A stretch of DNA of 10,362 bases from an uncultured Clostridia bacterium (GTDB lineage Bacteria > Bacillota > Clostridia > TANB77 > CAG-508): the NCBI GenBank assembly GCA_948560265.1, contig CAOXTD010000024.1, positions 1-10,362 of the forward strand, given 5' to 3'. Shown piece after piece: positions 6,074-10,362 of the stretch (its first letter is position 1; every line of letters begins with the position of its first letter). Position numbers and translations under genes: made by a program. A model generated the notes under the pieces. That model searched no databases and was not told the origin of the DNA. It saw nothing but the letters and a program-made list of their open reading frames with translations.

Positions 6074-6961
6074 ATGAAAAAACGTCAACTTTTAGCAACC
6101 CTCTTGGCGCTTGTCCTTATGGTTTCGGCTTTGCCGATTACCGCCAGCGCCTACTACTGCGAGTTCGTGTCCATCAGTGTGGATGGCATCTTCGTTGATG
6201 ATGTAGATGCCTATTTGGATGACGACAACTGCGTTCGGGTTTCTACGTCCGAAGATCTGCTTAAGATCTTCCCCAGAGAATTAGAGGACACAGTCATTGC
6301 ATACGACCCCTGGGACGGTATTGTTGTCGAAGACTACGTTAATGACTTCGGCTATGAATCGCACCTGAAGGTCAGCTATGACAACGGCAAATATTTTTGC
6401 TACACCCTCTATATCTACACCGATACGAACAACAGCTGTGGAGATTATTGGTCTGGTACAGATTGGAAATATCCTGAAGTATATATCAATGGCATCTATA
6501 CACCGATGTCTGATATCTATCAGTACTGGAACATTGATTTCTCCAAATACAGCACCACCATTTTTTCTGGCAACCGGGTCTATCTGAACAATGATGGCAA
6601 CTCTCCGGTTGAAGTTGTGGTGAATGGGCGTCTTATCCATTTTCCTGATCAGCAGCCCATTATCATGGCTCCAGGCAGAACAATGGTGCCTGTACGTACC
6701 ATTGCCGAAATGCTCGGCTTCAGAGTAGATTGGGACGCCAAGCAGAACTGTGCGGTTATCACCCAGGGAAACGACACTATGTATATCTACCCTGGTAGCA
6801 CCAGCTACCTGTTCAACGGCAAATATTATACCATGGATGTTCAGCCCGTGGTGCTGAATGGAAGGACTATGGTTCCTCTTCGCTTCGTCGCTGAAGCCTT
6901 TGGATACACTGTCGACTTCCATAATGGTGACGTCTTTACCGTATTTCTGAACTCAAGGTAG
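6074..6961 (+). CDS. Secreted protein with copper-amine-oxidase-N-like (stalk) domain; foreign base composition
   Basis: The product is 295 residues. Residues 1-26 form a Sec signal peptide with likely cleavage after ASA (LLATLLALVLMVSALPITASA). Residues about 27-175 are acidic, Tyr/Asp-rich and not recognised. Residues about 179-295 match the copper amine oxidase N-terminal-like or stalk domain, with two half-repeats: GRTMVPVRTIAEMLGFRVDW (from 201) and GRTMVPLRFVAEAFGYTVDF (from 263). This domain is common in secreted and wall-associated Clostridia proteins; it does not imply oxidase activity, and no catalytic domain follows. AGGAGG at 6059-6064 with a 9-nt spacer supports the start. GC is clearly higher than in the neighbours: 34/60 at 6121-6180 and 31/60 at 6661-6720, against 17/60 in an asnS line (5281-5340), with many GCC, CTG, ATC and GGC codons. 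This suggests acquisition from a higher-GC relative. The gene has its own strong terminator and sits between two copies of the same hairpin element. Confidence 0.88.
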   Translation: MKKRQLLATLLALVLMVSALPITASAYYCEFVSISVDGIFVDDVDAYLDDDNCVRVSTSEDLLKIFPRELEDTVIAYDPWDGIVVEDYVNDFGYESHLKVSYDNGKYFCYTLYIYTDTNNSCGDYWSGTDWKYPEVYINGIYTPMSDIYQYWNIDFSKYSTTIFSGNRVYLNNDGNSPVEVVVNGRLIHFPDQQPIIMAPGRTMVPVRTIAEMLGFRVDWDAKQNCAVITQGNDTMYIYPGSTSYLFNGKYYTMDVQPVVLNGRTMVPLRFVAEAFGYTVDFHNGDVFTVFLNSR

Positions 6962-6989
6962 TCTCTCAATTGCACGAATTTGTATGTTT

Positions 6990-7009
6990 TTAGTTCTTGA
7001 CAGAACTAA
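6990..7009. repeat. Inverted repeat just before the terminator
   Basis: TTAGTTCT (6990-6997), TGAC, then AGAACTAA (7002-7009), perfect 8-bp arms. Its last two bases are the first bases of the following terminator stem, so the outer pairs of the two hairpins compete. Confidence 0.6.
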
Positions 7010-7046
7010 CCACCCCGTCAGCTTTCTTAGCTGACGGGGTGGTTTT
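7008..7046 (+). terminator. Strong intrinsic terminator of the stalk-domain gene
   Basis: AACCACCCCGTCAGC (7008-7022) pairs perfectly over 15 bp with GCTGACGGGGTGGTT (7030-7044) around TTTCTTA, and ends in TTTT. The stem is unusually G+C-rich for this genome, matching the gene it follows and suggesting that both arrived together. Confidence 0.92.
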
Positions 7047-7168
7047 ATGTCGCACTGAGGGACACATGTCGCACAAACTATACATTTCACTGCGTTTCAT
7101 CGCATAAATCATCTGTAGTTCGCTTTGCTTCACACAGCTGACTTAACGTCCCCTAGTGCGACATTTTT
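7047..7168 (+). repeat. GTCGCAC hairpin element, extended copy
   Basis: The first 34 bases (7047-7080) match the first 34 of the compact element (5857-5890) at 30 positions. The right end (TAACGTCCCCTAGTGCGACA then T-run) matches its right end apart from one-base gaps. About 64 bases that are absent from the compact copy lie between. The outer arms ATGTCGCACT...GGGAC and GTCCCC...AGTGCGACAT pair over about 17 bp with a two-base mismatch. The T-run on the right can terminate plus-strand transcripts. The left side lacks an A-run, so termination of the convergent minus-strand operon is doubtful. The right arm overlaps the restored reading frame of the methyltransferase gene (stop at 7153-7155). 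Confidence 0.75.
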
Positions 7169-7236
7169 CTTCTAACATATTCATAAATCATAATACTAGC
7201 TGCAACAGATGCATTTAAACTTTCTGTTTTTCCGAA
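7153..7236 (-). other. Out-of-frame C-terminal remainder of the methyltransferase gene
   Basis: In the +1 frame relative to the upstream ORF, the sequence directly after the IPML codons reads GKTESLNASVAASIMIYEYV, then RRKMSH and a TAG stop at 7153-7155. This is the expected SpoU motif 3 and C-terminal helix. Adding it restores a 263-residue protein of usual family length. The last codons (MSH, stop) are contributed by the right arm of the GTCGCAC hairpin element. Confidence 0.85.
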
Positions 7237-7945
7237 GCATTGGAATTTTCACTTTTACATCTGCCATATTCTGTATTTCCCTTGAAACTCCCTTCGACTC
7301 ATTTCCAATTACTATTACTTTTTTGCGATAATCGACTTCATAGATACTTTTGCTTTCCTCTAGTGAAGTGGCCATTATTTCAAACTTATGTCTTTTTACA
7401 TTTTGCAAAGTTTTCTGTAAATTCTGTGTTGTAATAATATTCATTCTAAAAATCGCTCCCATTGTAGAACGTACTACTTTAGGATTATATGGGTCTGCGC
7501 AATCCCCAGTCAAAATAATTTGTTTTAAAGCGGCACTATCTGCAGTTCTTAAAATCGTTCCTAAATTTCCTGGATCTTGAACTCCATCTAAAGCTAAAAT
7601 AATTTCTTCATTATAATCAATATTTTCGCTATTATCTCCTTTTTCTACCACTGCTAAAATTCCCTGTGGATTGACAACATCTGTAATACTTTGAAATAGT
7701 TTTTTAGTAACATAAATACAATTATATTTAGCAATTTCATATAAAAGGCTTTGTTCTATACTTCCATCATTATCACAATCTTCACAAACTACTATCATTT
7801 TAATAGTAACATTTTCTTCAATTGCTTCTTTTACTAGTTTAATACCTTCTACTAAATATTCTTTTGTTTCATCTCGAAACTTCTTATCTTTTAACTTTTT
7901 AATATATTTAATTTGCTCATTATCTTTACTTGAAATAATTTGCAT
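7196..7945 (-). CDS. SpoU/TrmH-family RNA 2'-O-methyltransferase, frameshifted near C-terminus
   Basis: The ORF gives 249 residues. Family members methylate ribose 2'-OH in rRNA or tRNA using S-adenosylmethionine bound in a trefoil knot. An N-terminal substrate-binding domain occupies about residues 1-100 (KEYLVEGIKLVKEAIEE). The SpoU domain follows, with motif 1 LDGVQDPGNLGTILRTAD (119-136) and motif 2 VIVIGNESKGVSREI (210-224). Motif 3 should follow IPML (234-237), but one extra base near 7235 (CTTCGG on the minus strand) changes the frame, giving RKNRKFKCICCS and a premature stop. As read, the knot and cofactor site would be incomplete, so the gene is either damaged, frameshifted by the ribosome, or carries a sequencing error. 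The start is supported by GGAG 7 nt upstream. It begins 14 nt after the mfd stop, implying one operon. The exact target nucleotide cannot be assigned. Confidence 0.88.
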   Translation of the reverse strand: MQIISSKDNEQIKYIKKLKDKKFRDETKEYLVEGIKLVKEAIEENVTIKMIVVCEDCDNDGSIEQSLLYEIAKYNCIYVTKKLFQSITDVVNPQGILAVVEKGDNSENIDYNEEIILALDGVQDPGNLGTILRTADSAALKQIILTGDCADPYNPKVVRSTMGAIFRMNIITTQNLQKTLQNVKRHKFEIMATSLEESKSIYEVDYRKKVIVIGNESKGVSREIQNMADVKVKIPMLRKNRKFKCICCS

Positions 7946-7959
7946 TTTGTCACTCCTAT

Positions 7960-10362
7960 CTAACTACATAAATTCAAAAACTCTTTTACCTTGCTAATAA
8001 TCTCTTTTTCTGTACGCTTTCCAACTTTGAAAGTAACATATGGCTCAATTCCCTTTGAAAAACGAATGGCAATTCCATATTGTTCATATAATTTCTCCAT
8101 TTTTTCTGGCGTCATAGCTTCTCTTGTAAAATAGAAAACAATACTTTCTAGCCTTTGACTAATCTTAGTTGCTCCCACTTTTCTTGCTAGTTCTTTAATT
8201 CTTGCAACTTCTAATAAGTTTTCTAACTCTATTGGTAATTTGCCATAACGATCAATAACTTCATCTACCACATTTTGGATATCCTCTTCTGTTCTACATA
8301 AAGCAATATTTTGATAAATCTCAATCTTTTGACTACTATTATCAATAAAGCTATCTGGAATATAGCTAGAAACAGATAAATCAATTTGTACATCTTGCTC
8401 TTCTCTTACTTCTATGCCTTGCATATTTTTGATTACTTCATCTAATAATTTACAATACGTATCATACCCTACTTGTTCCATATGTCCATGTTGCATCTCT
8501 CCAAGCATGCTTCCTGCTCCACGGATTTCCAAATCACGCATAGCAATTTTAAAGCCTGAACCAAACTCTGTAAATTCTTTAATTGCTTTTAGTCTCTTAT
8601 CTGCTACTTCTGATAATAGCTTATCTCTTCGATACATAATGTAAGAATAGGCTTGTTTTTCCCCTCTTCCTACTCTTCCTCTAATTTGGTATAACTGTGC
8701 TAATCCTAATCTATCTGCATTTTCTACAATAATCGTATTGGCATTTGGTATATCAATTCCTGATTCCAAAATGGTAGTACAAACCAATACATTGATTTCT
8801 TTTTTGATAAAGCTTTCCATAATTTCTTCTAGTTCTCTTCCAGACATTTGACCATGAGCAAATCCTACTTTTGCCTCTGGAACTAGATAAGAAATCTCTG
8901 CTGCTTTCTTCTCAATTCCTTCTACTTGGTTATATAGATAAAAGATTTGTCCTTCTCTTTCTAATTCTCTAGTAATAGCTTCTTGTACTACCTCTTTGTC
9001 ATATTCTAATACATAAGTCTGTACAGGTTTTCTATTATGTGGTGGTTCATAGATAACTGACATATCTCTTACTCCCACAATAGACATATGAAGAGTTCTA
9101 GGAATTGGCGTTGCTGTCATAGTTAGTACATCTACATTATTTTTTAGTTGTTTAATTTTTTCTTTGTCTTTTACTCCAAAACGGTGCTCTTCATCTATAA
9201 TGAGTAGTCCTAAATCTTTGAAAATAACATCTTGGCTTAGTAGTCTATGTGTTCCAACTACAACATCTACTTCCCCTAACTTTAGCTTTTTTACGATTTC
9301 ATTTTGTTCTTTTTTGGTTCTAAAACGATTGAGCAATTCTACTTTCATCGCAAACTCGCCCATTCTAGTCTTAAATTCCTCATATTGTTGATTGGCCAAA
9401 ATAGTAGTTGGTACTAAATATGCTACTTGTTTTTGGTCCATGACTGCCTTAAAAGCAGCACGAATGGCAACCTCTGTTTTTCCATATCCTACGTCTCCAC
9501 AAAGGAGTCTATCCATTGGAGTATCCTTTTCCATGTCTTTTTTCACTTCTTCAATACATCTTAGTTGATCCTCTGTCTCATTATATGGGAAGCTATCTTC
9601 AAATTGTCTTTGCCAAGGTGTATCTGGTGCATAGGCATATCCTTTTATTTTTTGCCTTTTTGCATATAGTTCTACTAAGTCTTTTGCAATTTCTTGTAAA
9701 TGCTTTTTAACTTTATTAGTAGTTGCACTCCATTCCTTCCCTCCTAATTTATTTAATTTAGGACTAGAAGATTCACCACCGCCAATATACTTTCTAACAG
9801 TATCTAAGTTATTAGTAGGTACATAAAGCATGTCATCATTTCTATATTGAATTTTAATGTAATCTTTCGTTACATCATCTGCTGTAATAGTATTAACTCC
9901 TACAAATTGCCCAATACCATGAGTTTGATGGACAACAAAATCGCCTGGTTTCAAGTCTGCAAATACTATTTTTTCTGCTTGTTTAAAGCTATTCGTCAAC
10001 TTCTTTCTTTTTGGTTGTACCTCAAAGCTAGCCTCCATACTAACAACTACTAAACCAATATCTACATTTTCAAAACCACTCGATAAACCACCTAAAGTAA
10101 CAATAATTTCCCCTGATTTTGTTGCTACTTCTTGTTTATTCTCTGTGGTTTGTTCCTGCCAACTAGGCTCATAACGGTAGTTCATCTCATGTTCTTTTAA
10201 AATATCACATACCTTTTTGCTATTTAATTCATTTCCTGTCAATAAAATAACTTTCTTCTTTTCTTTCTGATAAATCTTCAAATCCGAAAGTAACATTTCT
10301 AGTTGTAAACTATGAAAATGAATTTCTCTAGTATCAAAATGAAATTTTGTCATATTCTTTAA
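7960..10362 (-). CDS. mfd: Transcription-repair coupling factor Mfd (5' end off window)
   Basis: The frame is open to the right edge. 800 codons are visible, against about 1150 for full Mfd, so roughly 350 N-terminal residues (the UvrB-like UvrA-binding region) lie outside; the ATG at 10353 is internal. Mfd is a cytoplasmic ATPase that pushes stalled RNA polymerase off damaged DNA and recruits UvrA. Counting from the Met at 10353: the CarD-like RNA polymerase interaction domain is at about 135-192 (KPGDFVVHQTHGIGQFVGV, YVPTNNLDTVRKYIG); Walker A GDVGYGKT is at 286-293; the DEEH box (IIDEEHRFGV) is at 387-390; motif III TATPIPRT is at 413-420; motifs V/VI are GIDIPNANTIIVENADRLG and GRVGRG (559-564); and the C-terminal TRCF domain ends in EFLNLCS. 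All helicase motifs are intact. It differs from RecG by the RNA polymerase interaction domain. It is followed closely by the methyltransferase gene. Confidence 0.97.
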   Translation of the reverse strand, partial: LKNMTKFHFDTREIHFHSLQLEMLLSDLKIYQKEKKKVILLTGNELNSKKVCDILKEHEMNYRYEPSWQEQTTENKQEVATKSGEIIVTLGGLSSGFENVDIGLVVVSMEASFEVQPKRKKLTNSFKQAEKIVFADLKPGDFVVHQTHGIGQFVGVNTITADDVTKDYIKIQYRNDDMLYVPTNNLDTVRKYIGGGESSSPKLNKLGGKEWSATTNKVKKHLQEIAKDLVELYAKRQKIKGYAYAPDTPWQRQFEDSFPYNETEDQLRCIEEVKKDMEKDTPMDRLLCGDVGYGKTEVAIRAAFKAVMDQKQVAYLVPTTILANQQYEEFKTRMGEFAMKVELLNRFRTKKEQNEIVKKLKLGEVDVVVGTHRLLSQDVIFKDLGLLIIDEEHRFGVKDKEKIKQLKNNVDVLTMTATPIPRTLHMSIVGVRDMSVIYEPPHNRKPVQTYVLEYDKEVVQEAITRELEREGQIFYLYNQVEGIEKKAAEISYLVPEAKVGFAHGQMSGRELEEIMESFIKKEINVLVCTTILESGIDIPNANTIIVENADRLGLAQLYQIRGRVGRGEKQAYSYIMYRRDKLLSEVADKRLKAIKEFTEFGSGFKIAMRDLEIRGAGSMLGEMQHGHMEQVGYDTYCKLLDEVIKNMQGIEVREEQDVQIDLSVSSYIPDSFIDNSSQKIEIYQNIALCRTEEDIQNVVDEVIDRYGKLPIELENLLEVARIKELARKVGATKISQRLESIVFYFTREAMTPEKMEKLYEQYGIAIRFSKGIEPYVTFKVGKRTEKEIISKVKEFLNLCS

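Noticed and set aside
6281..6922. 213-codon minus-strand ORF opposite the stalk-domain gene
   Set aside because: It is a long open antisense frame caused by the higher GC of the real gene, with no domain, no signal and no ribosome site. The plus-strand frame has a signal peptide and recognised domain.
5857..7168. Integron attC sites for the hairpin elements
   Set aside because: One ACTTAAC (7141-7147) fits RYYYAAC, but there is no matching GTTRRRY at the other end, the compact copy lacks both, and there is no integrase in the window.
5855..7168. Insertion sequence or transposon
   Set aside because: There is no transposase ORF or remnant. The flanking elements are direct copies of a hairpin, not inverted termini, and no target-site duplication is visible.
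8414..10053. Several short plus-strand ORFs over mfd
   Set aside because: All lie antisense to intact Mfd motifs and lack ribosome sites.

Overview
The window looks like chromosomal DNA from a low-GC Bacillota of the class Clostridia, probably a gut-type lineage. The evidence is strongly A+T-rich coding sequence, AGGAG-type ribosome binding sites, a clostridial pilin-like N-terminus (NKGITLIALVVTIVVLLILAG), a DUF6273-like domain, and housekeeping genes (asnS, mfd, a SpoU-family methyltransferase) of Bacillota type. No species can be named from sequence alone.

Layout. (1) Positions 1-3835 hold a minus-strand surface operon. A small membrane-anchored protein (3835-3353) is followed 19 nt later by a very large pilin-like, repeat-rich surface protein whose 3' end runs off the window at position 1. 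(2) Positions 3836-4456 are a 620-bp divergent intergenic region. It holds a leader hairpin, a candidate 41-residue cysteine-rich micro-ORF overlapping a terminator-like hairpin on the minus strand, and the asnS promoter. (3) asnS lies on the plus strand at 4457-5854. (4) Positions 5855-7168 form an inserted-looking block. Two related GTCGCAC hairpin elements, in direct orientation, flank a gene of clearly higher GC for a secreted protein with a copper-amine-oxidase-N-like (stalk) domain. The block also carries its own promoter candidate, a 27-bp perfect palindrome, a leader hairpin and a very strong terminator. (5) From about 7153 to the right edge, on the minus strand, mfd (5' end off the window) is followed 14 nt later by a SpoU/TrmH-family RNA methyltransferase gene. 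That gene has a one-base frameshift close to its C-terminus.

How it fits together. asnS (translation), mfd (transcription-coupled repair) and the methyltransferase (RNA modification) are ordinary core genes converging on the GTCGCAC hairpins, one form of which can act as a two-way terminator. The surface operon and the stalk-domain gene are accessory, envelope-facing functions. The most interesting points are the repeat-flanked foreign gene between two core genes, the possible Cys-codon leader peptide/attenuator upstream of the surface operon, and the methyltransferase frameshift. I did not find CRISPR arrays, tRNAs, rRNAs, transposases or a recognisable defence system.
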